Shown here piece by piece: positions 27,875 through 37,449 of a stretch of DNA of 64,000 nt (position 1 is the first letter of the stretch; every line of letters starts with the position of its first letter). The notes beneath the pieces are model-generated. The model was not told the DNA's origin, ran no database searches, and saw only the letters and a program-made list of their open reading frames with translations. A program made the translations under genes and the position numbers. Source of the stretch: Phaeobacter gallaeciensis DSM 26640 (GTDB lineage Bacteria; Pseudomonadota; Alphaproteobacteria; Rhodobacterales; Rhodobacteraceae); NCBI RefSeq assembly GCF_000511385.1, contig NC_023137.1, forward strand, positions 2,487,001-2,551,000. The letters are read 5' to 3'.

Positions 27875-28327
27875 ATGCCTGACGGCGAGGCCTCCCCAGC
27901 GGTCTATCGCTACAGCCGGGCTGCCCGCACACCGCACCTTGTCATTGCGCTTACCCTATGGGCGGCCGGTATCCTGATCATATCCCTTTATGTCTCCGCA
28001 GCCGTCTGGATCGCCGTGGTTCTAGCGCTGCCTCTGCTCCCCGGTCTGTGGGAGCTATGGCGCAACCCTACTGCGATGCTGGCGCTGGACAATAAGGGCC
28101 TCAGCTGGCGCAACGCCGCCTCCGGCAGCACAGATATCCCCCTGGATCGGATCAGCCACATCCGGCTCGACAGGCGCTGGGATTTCTCCCATCGTGCCAC
28201 GGTTTTCACAGACAGCGGCAAACGCCTGCGTATCCCGCCGGATTGCCTGCCGCCGCATCAGCGCTTTGAGCAGGCTCTGATTGCCGCCAACCTGCGGGTT
28301 GAGCGACATCATTTTCAGATTCTTTAG
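27875..28327 (+). CDS. Hypothetical membrane protein with PH-like C-terminal part
   Basis: Protein of 150 residues. Two adjacent hydrophobic helices (about residues 23-57, HLVIALTLWAAGILIISLYV and AVWIAVVLALPLLPG) are followed by a soluble part of about 85 residues with the alternating pattern of short beta strands (MLALDNKGLSWRN, IPLDRISHIRL, ATVFTDSGKRLRIPP), suggestive of a bacterial PH-like domain. No clear ribosome site precedes the ATG. Same strand as the orphan gene at 28494, but 166 bases apart. Family not recognised. Confidence 0.65.
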   Translation: MPDGEASPAVYRYSRAARTPHLVIALTLWAAGILIISLYVSAAVWIAVVLALPLLPGLWELWRNPTAMLALDNKGLSWRNAASGSTDIPLDRISHIRLDRRWDFSHRATVFTDSGKRLRIPPDCLPPHQRFEQALIAANLRVERHHFQIL

Positions 28328-28362
28328 CGGTCTGAGCAGCATCTCCACTGCAAACCCAACTC

Positions 28363-28376
28363 TTAACGCGCGTTAA
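28363..28376. promoter_or_regulatory. Perfect palindrome TTAACGCGCGTTAA
   Basis: A 14-base perfect palindrome lies between the two hypothetical genes, 118 bases before the likely start at 28494. It resembles two TTAA half-sites but with 6 rather than 7 bases between them, so it is not a canonical CtrA box. A dimeric regulator's operator is possible. Confidence 0.35.
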
Positions 28377-28493
28377 CTGGTCACCGGAATATCCCAATCG
28401 TCCTTTTCAATGGCCCGCGCCCGCCATGATTGCGCCCCAAAGCCGGGGCAGTCTGTTTGCAGTGATTTAAGCTGCCAGCACGCGGACATAGAT

Positions 28494-29828
28494 ATGCTCA
28501 ACAAAAACACCCCAGCGCGCCACCTTTTCAGACAGGTTTTTTCTTCGTTTTTATCCGGTGACAGCCGCGCAGCGGCAGCCTCAAGCACAGGGCTACAACC
28601 CGGCCAACTGACCTTTCAGGACACCGCATCTCGGCACCAGACGCAGTCCAGCGGCCTCTCCGCAAAAGACGCGACCAAAAACCAGCTGATCGTGCCAATC
28701 TGCGAACCGGCACAGGACACCAACAGCGGAGCCTTGCAGGATCAGGGGCAATTCCTCGCCCGTCAGGACCGATGGGGCGAGCTGTCCGCACATATCGCCG
28801 AGGCCGACAAGGCCCGCCACAACACGCCCCATGGCCTGCCCGTGGCCGAGCTGCTGGCCCATGGCGCGCGCAGCGATGTGGTCAATGCGGTCGAACATGC
28901 TCTCAGCCTTGGCCACGCCGGTGACCGACGCAAGATGATCGAAGGCGTTATGGGGCTTGAGGCGATGTGCGTCGAACACCGAGACGATCCCTATCTGCGC
29001 ACCCTTGTGGCCCTTGCGCATATTGATGTGGCCTGGATCTGGCGCGGCTATTCCGATGTCCTGTCAATCACCGTCGCCAATGGCCAGCGCTGCGCCGCAC
29101 ATTTCGACCGCGCCGCTGCCCTGCTGCATCCGCTGGATGGTATTGCGCTCGACAGCCCCTTCATTGCCGCCGCCAAAACCGCCCTTCTGGCCGGACAACG
29201 CTCTGCCGGAACCACGCAGGTTGCCGATGATTTTGCAGCGCTCATTGATCTTGATCCCGACAACCACCGCCACATGCGCAGTCTGGGCACCCATATGCTG
29301 CCGCGCTGGTTCGGCAGCTATACCGCGCTCGAACTGGAGGCCCGCCGCACTGCTGTCCGAACTCAAGCGATCTGGGGCGATGGCGGCTATACTTGGGTCT
29401 ACTTTGACGCAATTGCACTGGATCCCGAGGCCTGCGCCCGTGTCGACATTGATTTCTTCATGGACGGGCTGCGCGATATCGTTTCCCGCCAGCCGGACCA
29501 GGAAATGATCAACCTTCTCGCCTCCTATTGCGCCGTGGCGCTGCGCTACGGCGAAGATACGCCGGAAAACGCCACCCCGCAGCGCGCCGAAATCGTAGAC
29601 GCCGCAGAATGGCTGATCCGCGATCACCTGCGCGAAATACATCCGCTGATCTGGGCCCATGCAGCCCAGCGATTTGACAACAACCTGCGTGTCACCTCCG
29701 CCCGCCGCTTTGCCGACCACGGCCGTCGCGACGCGCTGCGCTTCATCGCCGGCCTGTTTCGCCACGAGATCGAGGCCGGTCAGCGGGTTGAGTTCTCGGC
29801 GAAGGGACTGCGTGTCTCACCCGACTGA
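28494..29828 (+). CDS. Orphan helical soluble protein, unknown
   Basis: Predicted 444 residues (ATG at 28494; an in-frame ATG at 28410 would give 472). The first about 90 residues are low-complexity and Ser/Gln/Thr-rich; the rest is Ala- and Leu-rich with helix-turn-helix spacing like an alpha-solenoid (for example DVVNAVEHALSLGHAGDRRK, LRTLVALAHIDVAWIWRGYS, FDRAAALLHPLDGIALDSP). No signal peptide, membrane helix or catalytic motif is recognised. Tryptophan- and His-containing stretches (THMLPRWFGSYTALELEAR) may mark a conserved core. The reading frame is long, has normal codon use, and is not antisense to a known gene, so it is real. Confidence 0.72.
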   Translation: MLNKNTPARHLFRQVFSSFLSGDSRAAAASSTGLQPGQLTFQDTASRHQTQSSGLSAKDATKNQLIVPICEPAQDTNSGALQDQGQFLARQDRWGELSAHIAEADKARHNTPHGLPVAELLAHGARSDVVNAVEHALSLGHAGDRRKMIEGVMGLEAMCVEHRDDPYLRTLVALAHIDVAWIWRGYSDVLSITVANGQRCAAHFDRAAALLHPLDGIALDSPFIAAAKTALLAGQRSAGTTQVADDFAALIDLDPDNHRHMRSLGTHMLPRWFGSYTALELEARRTAVRTQAIWGDGGYTWVYFDAIALDPEACARVDIDFFMDGLRDIVSRQPDQEMINLLASYCAVALRYGEDTPENATPQRAEIVDAAEWLIRDHLREIHPLIWAHAAQRFDNNLRVTSARRFADHGRRDALRFIAGLFRHEIEAGQRVEFSAKGLRVSPD

Positions 29829-29875
29829 CTGCGAGGTCACCCCCGCAGCCCTGCTCTTCAATGATACTCCACAAT

Positions 29876-32278
29876 TCAGGTCTTCTTGAAGGCATCCATC
29901 AGGGCCGCGCCCAGCGCGCCAGTACTCTGGCCTGAGCCCTGATCTCGGCCCTGCCCGCCTTTGGGGCCTGACGTCATCGGCCCCTTGCCACCTTTGCCCT
30001 GCCCACGATGAGCGCCCTGGCGACCACCCTGATGGCCTCCCGGCTTGGCGCCACGCTGCGGCCCGCCTCCCTTGGCCGGTCCGCGTGCGTTACGCTCCTC
30101 TTTGGCAGAGGCTCCGCCGTCCTTCTTCATGGTCAGCGCGATCCGCTTGCGCGGGACATCCACCTCCGTAACGGTGACCTTGACCACCTGACCGGTCTTC
30201 ACCACCTCATGCGGGTCTTTCACAAACCGGTCGGCCAGCTGGCTCACATGCACCAGCCCGTCCTGATGCACGCCGATATCCACAAAGGCGCCAAAGGCTG
30301 CCACATTGGTCACGGTGCCCTCCAGCACCATCCCCGGCTTCAGATCGGTAATCGTCTCAACCCCATCCTTGAACGAGGCCGTCACAAACGAAGGGCGTGG
30401 ATCGCGGCCCGGCTTTTCCAATTCCTCGAAAATGTCGCGCACGGTTGGAAGACCCACCTCGCCGCCGACAAACTCTTCCGCCCGCAAGGACTTCAGCGCT
30501 GCCCCGTCGCCCATGATCTGCCGGATATCGCGCCCGCAGGCCGCGACGATCTTGCGCGCCACAGCATAGCTTTCGGGGTGAACCGAGGACGCATCCAGCG
30601 GCTCCTTGCCGTCGCGGATGCGCAGGAAGCCCGCGCATTGCTCAAACGCCTTGGGGCCAAGACGTGCCACCTTCAGCAGCTCGCGGCGCGAGGCAAACGC
30701 CCCGTTCACATCACGGTGCGCCACAATTGCCTCCGCAAGACCCGGACCAAGGCCCGAGACATGGGAGAGCAGCGGCGCCGACGCCATGTTGAGATCCACG
30801 CCCACGGCGTTCACCACATCTTCAATCACCGCTTCCAGCGATTTTGACAGTTTGTGCTGGTCCACATCATGCTGGTACTGACCGACGCCAATGCTCTTGG
30901 GTTCGATTTTCACCAGTTCCGCCAACGGGTCCTGCAAGCGCCGGGCAATCGACACCGCCCCACGCAAGCTTACGTCCAGATCCGGGAACTCCCGCGCTGC
31001 CAGTTCCGACGCGGAATAGACCGAGGCCCCCGCCTCACTCACCACCACCTTGGTCGGAACCTTCACCTTCGCAGGCAGATGTTTCAGCACCTCCGCCACC
31101 ATCCGCTCGGTTTCGCGGCTGGCGGTGCCATTGCCGATGGCAATCAGTTCCACCCCGTGTTCAGCGATCAATTTTACAATCGACACCTGCGCGCCGCGCA
31201 GATCATTCTTCGGCTGAAACGGATACAACGTCTCGGTGGCCACCAATTTCCCGGTGGCATCAACCACCGCCGCCTTGACGCCGGTGCGAATGCCCGGGTC
31301 CAGCCCGAGGGTCGGTCGCGCACCGGCTGGCGCGGCAAACAGCAGGTCCTTGAGGTTGCGGGCAAAAACCTGAATGGCATCCTCCTGCGCGCGGCCACGC
31401 AGATCACCCATCAGCTCCAGCATCATCGAGAGCGACAGCTTCACCCGCCAGGTCCAGCCGGCGACCTTGCGCAGCCATGTATCGCCGGGACCGTTGCCGC
31501 CCGCGCCCAACTCTGCCGCCACCATGCCTTCCGCCCGGGCCACGCCCTGTTCCGGTTCCGGCCCGACGTCTAACGTCAACACGCCTTCGTTCGACCCCCG
31601 CAGCATCGCCAGCGCGCGGTGCGAGGGCACATCGGCCCAGCGCTCGGTATGTGCAAAATAGTCGGAAAACTTCGCGCCTTCCTGCTCCTTGCCCTCGACC
31701 ACCTTGGCGGTGACCACCGCCTCCTTTTGCAGGAACGCCCGCAACCGCCCCAACAGAACGGCATTTTCCGTCAACCGCTCGGTCAGGATATCGCGCGCGC
31801 CATTCAGCGCATCCTTCACCGTTTCCACAGCCTCGGTAATATACCCTTCCGCCAGCTTTTCCGGGTCTATGCGGCGGTCGGCCAAAATCGCATCTGCCAG
31901 TGGCTCCAACCCGTTTTCGCGCGCAATCATCGCCTTGGTGCGCCGCTTTGGCTTGTAGGGCAGATAGATATCTTCCAGCTGCGCCTTGGTCTCTGCCTTG
32001 GCGATTGAAGCCGCCAGACCATCGGTCAGCTTGTCCTGCGATTTCACCGACTCAAGGATCGCCGCCCGCCGCTTCTCCAGCTCACGCAGATATTCCAGCC
32101 GCTCCGCCAGGGTCCGCAGCTGGCTGTCATCCAAGCCCCCTGTCGCCTCCTTGCGGTAGCGCGCGACGAAGGGCACGGTGGCCCCGTCGTCCAGCAGCGC
32201 GACAGCGGCGCTTACCTGTTTCGCACTGGCGCTGATTTCACCGGCGATGGTCTGGCTGATGCGGGCGGATGTGTCCAA
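29876..32278 (-). CDS. tex: Tex family RNA-binding transcription accessory protein (TTG start)
   Basis: Tex/YhgF protein of 800 residues: N-terminal helical Tex domain ([32 protein letters not shown]), YqgF RNase-H-like domain ([17 protein letters not shown] near residue 330), helix-hairpin-helix region ([20 protein letters not shown]), and an S1 RNA-binding domain ([20 protein letters not shown]) near residue 645. A Gly-, Arg- and Lys-rich tail follows. No in-frame ATG fits; a TTG at 32278 has AGGAGG 5 bases upstream and begins the family's conserved N-terminus, so the longer frame to 32455 is rejected. Divergent from gatB. Confidence 0.95.
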   Translation of the reverse strand: MDTSARISQTIAGEISASAKQVSAAVALLDDGATVPFVARYRKEATGGLDDSQLRTLAERLEYLRELEKRRAAILESVKSQDKLTDGLAASIAKAETKAQLEDIYLPYKPKRRTKAMIARENGLEPLADAILADRRIDPEKLAEGYITEAVETVKDALNGARDILTERLTENAVLLGRLRAFLQKEAVVTAKVVEGKEQEGAKFSDYFAHTERWADVPSHRALAMLRGSNEGVLTLDVGPEPEQGVARAEGMVAAELGAGGNGPGDTWLRKVAGWTWRVKLSLSMMLELMGDLRGRAQEDAIQVFARNLKDLLFAAPAGARPTLGLDPGIRTGVKAAVVDATGKLVATETLYPFQPKNDLRGAQVSIVKLIAEHGVELIAIGNGTASRETERMVAEVLKHLPAKVKVPTKVVVSEAGASVYSASELAAREFPDLDVSLRGAVSIARRLQDPLAELVKIEPKSIGVGQYQHDVDQHKLSKSLEAVIEDVVNAVGVDLNMASAPLLSHVSGLGPGLAEAIVAHRDVNGAFASRRELLKVARLGPKAFEQCAGFLRIRDGKEPLDASSVHPESYAVARKIVAACGRDIRQIMGDGAALKSLRAEEFVGGEVGLPTVRDIFEELEKPGRDPRPSFVTASFKDGVETITDLKPGMVLEGTVTNVAAFGAFVDIGVHQDGLVHVSQLADRFVKDPHEVVKTGQVVKVTVTEVDVPRKRIALTMKKDGGASAKEERNARGPAKGGGPQRGAKPGGHQGGRQGAHRGQGKGGKGPMTSGPKGGQGRDQGSGQSTGALGAALMDAFKKT

Positions 32279-32570
32279 GGCGGCCTCCTGTTGAACTGCT
32301 CGGGCTGCCAGTTCTAGCCCTCCTGATGCACCCCGCCAAGAGGCTGAATCAACCCCAGGCAAACCATTGCAAAGGGCAGCGTCCGTCCGAGGGTGGACGC
32401 GAAGCGCCCGCCCATGGGTGCGGACGGGCGCTGCCGGGGCTTGCAGCCCGAGCAATTTAAGTGCCTTCCTCGCCGTTCACAGCTTTCCGCGCGACCTGCC
32501 CTCTTGCCCCTGCCCGCGCAGACGCCTAGAACGCTTGCCAACTATAGACATTCGGATACGGCGGAAAACC
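32279..32570. promoter_or_regulatory. Divergent tex-gatB control region
   Basis: 292 bases between the tex TTG and the gatB ATG. It holds the tex ribosome site at 32284-32289 and must carry both promoters. Open frames continuing from both genes cross it but have no ribosome sites. No clear palindrome seen. Confidence 0.45.
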
Positions 32571-34085
32571 ATGCTCGACCTGACATATGAACTCCCCAAG
32601 CCCAAAGTGATCGCGGGCGCCAAGCATGACTGGGAACTGGTCATCGGCATGGAGGTGCATGCCCAGGTCAGCTCCAATGCAAAGCTGTTCTCCGGCGCCT
32701 CCACCAAGTTTGGGGCTGAGCCAAACTCAAACGTGGCCTTTGTGGACGCGGCGATGCCCGGCATGCTGCCGGTGATCAACGACTATTGCGTTGAACAGGC
32801 CGTGCGCACCGGTCTGGGTCTCAAGGCCGATATCAACCTGTGGTCGGCCTTTGACCGCAAGAATTATTTCTACCCCGACCTGCCGCAGGGTTACCAGATT
32901 TCTCAGCTTTATCACCCCATCGTGGGCGAAGGCGAAGTGCTGGTGGAACTGGGCGACGGCACCGCACGCAACGTGCGGGTGGAACGCATCCACATGGAGC
33001 AGGACGCGGGCAAATCCATCCATGACATGGACCCCAATATGTCTTTCGTGGACCTCAACCGCACCGGCGTCTGCCTGATGGAGATCGTTTCGCGCCCCGA
33101 CATTCGCGGGCCCGAGGAAGCCGCCGCCTATATCGCCAAACTGCGCCAGATCATGCAGTATCTGGGCACCTGCGATGGCAATATGCAGAACGGCAACCTG
33201 CGCGCCGATGTGAACGTCTCGGTCTGCCGTCCGGGTCAGTATGAGAAGTACCAGGAAACCCAGGACTTCTCCCATCTCGGCACCCGCTGCGAGATCAAGA
33301 ACATGAACTCCATGCGCTTTATCCAGCAGGCCATCGACGTGGAGGCCCGCCGCCAGATCGCCATCATCGAGGCCGGCGGCACCATCGACCAGGAAACCCG
33401 GCTCTACGATCCAGACAAGGGCGAAACCCGTTCCATGCGCTCCAAGGAAGAGGCGCATGACTACCGCTATTTCCCTGATCCCGACCTTCTGCCGCTGGAA
33501 ATCGAACAGGCTTGGGTGGATGATATCGCCGCCAACCTGCCGGAACTGCCAGATGAGAAAAAGGGACGTTTCATCAAGGATTTCGGTCTGTCCGATTATG
33601 ACGCGTCGGTCCTGACCGCCGACGTGGAATCGGCCACCTTCTTTGAGGAAACCGCCAAGGGTCGCAGCGGTAAGCTGGCCGCCAACTGGGTGATCAACGA
33701 ACTCTTCGGACGCCTGAAGAAGGATGAGGACAAACAGATCACCGACAGCCCGGTTTCCCCGGCGCAGCTCGGCGGCATCATTGACCTGATTTCTTCGGAC
33801 GCCATCTCGGGCAAAATCGCCAAGGATCTGTTTGAGATCGTCTATACCGAAGGTGGCGACCCGGCGCAGATCGTCGAAGAACGCGGCATGAAACAGGTCA
33901 CCGATACTGGCGCCATCGAGGCCGCGCTAGACGAGATCATCGCCGCCAACCCCGCGCAGGTCGAAAAAGCCAAGGTGAACCCCAAACTCGCGGGCTGGTT
34001 TGTCGGCCAGGTGATGAAAGCCACCGGCGGCAAGGCCAACCCCAAGGCCGTGAATGAGCTGGTAGCCAAGAAACTGGGCGAGTGA
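32571..34085 (+). CDS. gatB: Aspartyl/glutamyl-tRNA amidotransferase subunit B
   Basis: GatB, 504 residues, which with GatA and GatC converts Glu-tRNA(Gln) (or Asp-tRNA(Asn)) to the amidated form. Family motifs: [20 protein letters not shown] at the start, [44 protein letters not shown] (here [17 protein letters not shown]), KNMNSMRF, and the C-terminal YqeY-like helical domain ending [11 protein letters not shown]. The ATG at 32571 matches the family; the open frame upstream (to 32367) is a shadow over the promoter. A terminator follows. gatA and gatC are not in the window. Confidence 0.97.
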   Translation: MLDLTYELPKPKVIAGAKHDWELVIGMEVHAQVSSNAKLFSGASTKFGAEPNSNVAFVDAAMPGMLPVINDYCVEQAVRTGLGLKADINLWSAFDRKNYFYPDLPQGYQISQLYHPIVGEGEVLVELGDGTARNVRVERIHMEQDAGKSIHDMDPNMSFVDLNRTGVCLMEIVSRPDIRGPEEAAAYIAKLRQIMQYLGTCDGNMQNGNLRADVNVSVCRPGQYEKYQETQDFSHLGTRCEIKNMNSMRFIQQAIDVEARRQIAIIEAGGTIDQETRLYDPDKGETRSMRSKEEAHDYRYFPDPDLLPLEIEQAWVDDIAANLPELPDEKKGRFIKDFGLSDYDASVLTADVESATFFEETAKGRSGKLAANWVINELFGRLKKDEDKQITDSPVSPAQLGGIIDLISSDAISGKIAKDLFEIVYTEGGDPAQIVEERGMKQVTDTGAIEAALDEIIAANPAQVEKAKVNPKLAGWFVGQVMKATGGKANPKAVNELVAKKLGE

Positions 34086-34132
34086 GCGCAACCTACCAAT
34101 CGCAGATCAAACCCAATTGCAGATTGACCAAG

Positions 34133-34157
34133 GGCGCCCCGGTGGCGCCCTTTCTTG
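34133..34157 (+). terminator. Terminator of gatB
   Basis: Stem GGGCGCC / GGCGCCC with a 5-base loop, followed by TTTCTTGT, 48 bases after the gatB stop. Confidence 0.85.
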
Positions 34158-34364
34158 TGCCTGTTCAGAGTGCACCTCACGCACGCCTGACCGCTTCGTT
34201 CTGACATCAGAGCACCTCCTCGCGTCATCAAACTGGAATTCCGCAGTGTAATCTGGTTATACTGCGGGTCGATTTCTCAACGACAGGTCCCCGCCCATGG
34301 GGAACGCGGACGCTTGACCCCCCGCACGCTTGCGCTAAACCTGCCGCCGACACAGGAGACGTTT

Positions 34365-35063
34365 ATGCAAGCTTTTGAGTACAAAGTTGTTCCCGCCCCC
34401 GCCAAGGGCACCAAGGCCAAAGGGGTCAAAACTGCCGAGGCCCGGTTCGCCAACTCCATCGATATTCTGCTTAATGAGATGGCGGCAGAGGGTTGGGAAT
34501 ATCAGCGCGCGGAGCTTCTGCCATCAGAAGAACGCAGTGGGCTGACCGGCTCGACCACCAACTGGCGCAATGTGCTGATTTTCCGCCGCGCCTTGCCGGC
34601 AGCGGCTGAAGCCTCTCAGTCCACAGCCGTCGCCCAACTGGCAGCTCAGCTCAGCGCCCAGATTGCCGCGCAGGGCGCCGCCATCGGTGCCGACACATCG
34701 GATGGTGAAACATCTCCCCCTACGGCCGCCGGTTCCGAAACGGAGTCCAAAACCACGTCAGAAATCGCAGCTGTGCCAACACTTGGTCCCGCCACAACCA
34801 GCCCCATCGCCCCGCCGACCGCGATTGCTGGCGACCCGGAAGCCCCAGAGGGTGCCGTCGCGGTTCCCGGACGTGGCGCACGCGCGATGATGGCCGATGA
34901 CGGTGTTGAAGAACTGAGCCCGGTTTCCGGCGTGACCGCCGCACTGAAGGCCCGAGCGACCCTGGCCGCAATTCCAAAAGATGCTGCGGCCAAGCCTACA
35001 CCGAAGGCCGAGCCAAAGCTGATGAAAGCACAAGTCCCTTCCAAGGATCCGGCAGGGAGCTGA
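34365..35063 (+). CDS. DUF4177 domain protein with low-complexity tail
   Basis: Protein of 232 residues. The first about 78 residues match the small DUF4177 fold (MQAFEYKVVPAPAK, DILLNEMAAEGWEYQRAELLP, NVLIFRR). After that comes a long Ala-, Pro-, Thr- and Ser-rich stretch without predicted structure, ending in charged KPTPKAEPKLMKAQVPSK. AGGAGA before the ATG at 34365 selects the start; an ATG at 34314 lacks one. Function unknown. Confidence 0.8.
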   Translation: MQAFEYKVVPAPAKGTKAKGVKTAEARFANSIDILLNEMAAEGWEYQRAELLPSEERSGLTGSTTNWRNVLIFRRALPAAAEASQSTAVAQLAAQLSAQIAAQGAAIGADTSDGETSPPTAAGSETESKTTSEIAAVPTLGPATTSPIAPPTAIAGDPEAPEGAVAVPGRGARAMMADDGVEELSPVSGVTAALKARATLAAIPKDAAAKPTPKAEPKLMKAQVPSKDPAGS

Positions 35064-35082
35064 CCAGCCCCTTACCGGAATT

Positions 35083-35121
35083 CCCCGCCGACGTTGCCGC
35101 TTGGTCACATAGGCGGGGCTT
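35083..35121 (+). terminator. Possible terminator after DUF4177 gene
   Basis: Stem CCCCGCC / GGCGGGG (35083-35089 with 35112-35118), 22-base loop, then CTTTG. Lies between the convergent DUF4177 and bolA genes; the long loop and weak T-run make it tentative. Confidence 0.5.
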
Positions 35122-35137
35122 TGCCTGACTTGCCGCG

Positions 35138-35392
35138 CTAGGCGCCAATATCCAGCGCCAGCGCGTGGATGCGCGGCACGATATCGCCGAGCGCTCTATG
35201 CACCGCACGATGCTGCGCGACGCGGCTCATATCCGCAAAGGCCGCAGCCCGGATATGCACGTTGAAATGGCTCTCGCCGCGCCCGTCGTGACCCGCGTGG
35301 CCAATGTGTTGATCGCTCTCATCCTCGACCCGCAGCACGCTTGGCGCAAATTCTGCGCGCAGGCGCGCCTCAATTTCCTCACGAATGCTCAT
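35138..35392 (-). CDS. bolA: BolA family protein
   Basis: Small BolA-fold protein of 84 residues: MSIREEIEARLRAEFAPSVL, ESDQHIGHAGHDGRGESHFN and MSRVAQHRAVHRALGD. The HxGH-like histidines and SHFNVHI stretch are typical. BolA proteins bind monothiol glutaredoxins through a shared [2Fe-2S] cluster and influence iron-sulfur traffic or cell shape. It is divergent from the J-domain gene, with a 118-base gap holding both promoters. Confidence 0.93.
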   Translation of the reverse strand: MSIREEIEARLRAEFAPSVLRVEDESDQHIGHAGHDGRGESHFNVHIRAAAFADMSRVAQHRAVHRALGDIVPRIHALALDIGA

Positions 35393-35510
35393 TCTGTCGT
35401 GTCCTGCATAAAAATCCCCTTATAAATTTTCCCTGCCCCCTTCAATCTGCCGCCCCTTAGACTAAACTGCTGCCTCCGAGTCGAACAGTTGCGTCTAGAA
35501 GGTGCGCCCC

Positions 35511-36134
35511 ATGACCAAGTCAGATCCCTTTGGTTTCGATATGTCCATCCGGTCAGCGAAGAAAAAGAACCCCCGCGGGCGGCGGGCCGCCACCGGCGCG
35601 TCCGAGACCTCCCAACGCGTTTGCGACAAGGAAGGCTGCAATGAGCCCGGCAAGTTTCGCGCGCCCAAGGCTCCCGATGTGCTGGATGATTTCTACTGGT
35701 TCTGCCAGGAGCACGTGCGCGAATATAACAACAAGTGGAACTTCTTCGAAGGCACCACCGAGGCTGAGTTGAACGCCCAGCAGTCCAAGGACAAGGTCTG
35801 GGAACGCCAGACCAAACCCATGGGCGATCCAGAGGCACGCGCTTGGGCGCGGCTTGGCATTGAGGACCCGCATCAGGTGCTGGGCCAGAACGCCACCCGC
35901 AATCCCGGCCGCTCCGCCCCTGCCGGGCGCCGCCTGCCGCCGACCGAACGTCGCGCGCTTGAGGTGCTGGAGGCAAAGGACGACTGGAGCAAGGCCGACA
36001 TTCGCAAGGCCTACAAAAAGCTGATCAAAGTGCTGCACCCCGATATGAACGGGGGCGACCGCAGCCAGGAAGAACAGCTGCAAGAGGTGGTCTGGGCCTG
36101 GGATCAGATCAAGGACAGCCGCAGCTTCAAGTAA
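35511..36134 (+). CDS. J-domain protein (DnaJ-like, C-terminal J domain)
   Basis: Co-chaperone of 207 residues whose J domain is at the C-terminus (RRALEVLEAKDDWSKADIRK onward), with the HPD tripeptide in VLHPDMNGGD near residue 180. The N-terminal part includes two cysteines in RVCDKEGCNEPGKFRAP and an aromatic segment DFYWFCQEHVREYNNKWNFF, but no Gly/Phe linker or zinc fingers of classical DnaJ, so it is a specialised Hsp70 partner. The ATG at 35511 has AAGG upstream; an ATG three codons earlier is less well placed. The gene is followed by a terminator. Confidence 0.92.
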   Translation: MTKSDPFGFDMSIRSAKKKNPRGRRAATGASETSQRVCDKEGCNEPGKFRAPKAPDVLDDFYWFCQEHVREYNNKWNFFEGTTEAELNAQQSKDKVWERQTKPMGDPEARAWARLGIEDPHQVLGQNATRNPGRSAPAGRRLPPTERRALEVLEAKDDWSKADIRKAYKKLIKVLHPDMNGGDRSQEEQLQEVVWAWDQIKDSRSFK

Positions 36135-36190
36135 GCAGCAGCATCTACGTCCCTTCGACTCACCGGCCTCTTAGCCGTTTCGAAACACCG

Positions 36191-36222
36191 GAAAGCGTCG
36201 CGCAAGCGGCGCTTTTTCTTTG
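36191..36222 (+). terminator. Terminator of the J-domain gene
   Basis: Imperfect stem AAAGCGtCGC / GCGgCGCTTT with a GCAA loop, followed by TTTCTTTG. Well placed 56 bases after the stop. Confidence 0.85.
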
Positions 36223-36466
36223 TCCTCTGCGCCGCCTCCCGCAGGTTTTCGCCTATCAGCCGGGCGCCCGTTGAACATCGGCTACGGGACTGGCTTCATG
36301 CGCGACGTTGGGCGGCCGCATGCAGACCCAGTCCCCGATTGCCAGTCAGGCCCCCATACGGGTCAAATCTACAGGTCAATTCTACTAGCAGACATATAGG
36401 GCAGATATTTCACGCCCCCGGCCCAGACAAACCAGATTATTTATCAAGCATAGAAAGCAAAAGACC

Positions 36467-37360
36467 ATGTTTTCGTTTCACCGACAGATTCGCCACGCCG
36501 TCAGCGCTCTTGCCTGTGTGGCACTCCTCTCGACCCAAGCGCTCGCCTCAGATCTTGCTGAGACCATCCGCAGTTGGGAGACGGCGCTTGATGCCCGGCT
36601 AGGGGTGTTGCTGATTCACCCTGCCACTGGCTGGGAAATCGCCCATAGTGCTGATGACCGATTTCCGCTCAACAGCACATTCAAACCGCTGCTCTGCGCG
36701 GCGATCCTGTCGCAGGTCGATCAGGGCACGGAGGATCTCACCGCCCGTGTAGAGATCCGCCGTAAGGATCTGGTCAGCCACTCGCCGGTGACCGAGCGCT
36801 ATATCGGCACCACGCGCAGTCTTGCCCAACTCTGCGAAGCCACGATCACCCGCAGTGACAACACCGCTGCAAATCTGCTTCTGGAGCGGATTGGCGGGCC
36901 GGAGGGGTTCACCGAGTTTATGCAGATCAGCGGCGATCTGATCACCCGTCTGGACCGTTGGGAAACCGGCCTCAACAGCGCCACGCCGGACGACCACCGT
37001 GACACCACGACCCCGCGCAGTGTGCTATCCACTTTGCATGTAGCGCTATCGGGAACCATGCTCAGCGGACCCTCGTCCGCGCAGCTGGCCGATTGGATGC
37101 AGCGGGATCAGCTCGCCGACGATCTGATCCGCGCCCATCTGCCCGAGGGCTGGACCATCGGCGACAAAACCGGCGCCGGCGGCCACGGCTCGCGTGGGAT
37201 CATCGCGTTTCTACGGGTTCCGCAGGGCAGCGAATATCTTGCTGCAATCTATATTACAGAAACCGACGCGAATTTCGCTAGGCGCAATCAAGCGATCTCT
37301 GACATCGGACGGGCCATGGTTGCCGAAATCCGCCTACACCGGGGATCAGCAGGCGAATGA
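36467..37360 (+). CDS. Class A beta-lactamase
   Basis: Periplasmic serine beta-lactamase of 297 residues with a Sec signal (RHAVSALACVALLSTQALA). Precursor numbering happens to coincide with Ambler numbering: Ser70-Thr-Phe-Lys73, Ser130-Asp-Asn132, Glu166 with Asn170 in RWETGLN, and Lys234-Thr-Gly236. Cys77 and Cys123 are placed for the conserved disulfide, and an Arg follows at the Ambler 244 position. All catalytic residues are therefore present. DHRDTTTPRSV recalls the carbenicillinase-like branch (inference). The ribosome site is weak. No ampR-type regulator or mobile element is adjacent, so it looks chromosomal. Confidence 0.94.
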   Translation: MFSFHRQIRHAVSALACVALLSTQALASDLAETIRSWETALDARLGVLLIHPATGWEIAHSADDRFPLNSTFKPLLCAAILSQVDQGTEDLTARVEIRRKDLVSHSPVTERYIGTTRSLAQLCEATITRSDNTAANLLLERIGGPEGFTEFMQISGDLITRLDRWETGLNSATPDDHRDTTTPRSVLSTLHVALSGTMLSGPSSAQLADWMQRDQLADDLIRAHLPEGWTIGDKTGAGGHGSRGIIAFLRVPQGSEYLAAIYITETDANFARRNQAISDIGRAMVAEIRLHRGSAGE

Positions 37361-37390
37361 CTAAGAGGGCCGCTCAGCACGCAACATGAA

Positions 37391-37434
37391 AACTAAAAAA
37401 GCCACGGCACATTGGCGCCGTGGCTTCTTCTTTT
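37391..37434. terminator. Bidirectional terminator between bla and DEAD-box gene
   Basis: Stem AGCCACGGC / GCCGTGGCT (37400-37408 with 37417-37425), an A-run on the left and TTCTTCTTTT on the right. Serves both the rightward beta-lactamase and the leftward helicase. Confidence 0.9.
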
Positions 37435-37449
37435 ACAATGATGAGCAGT

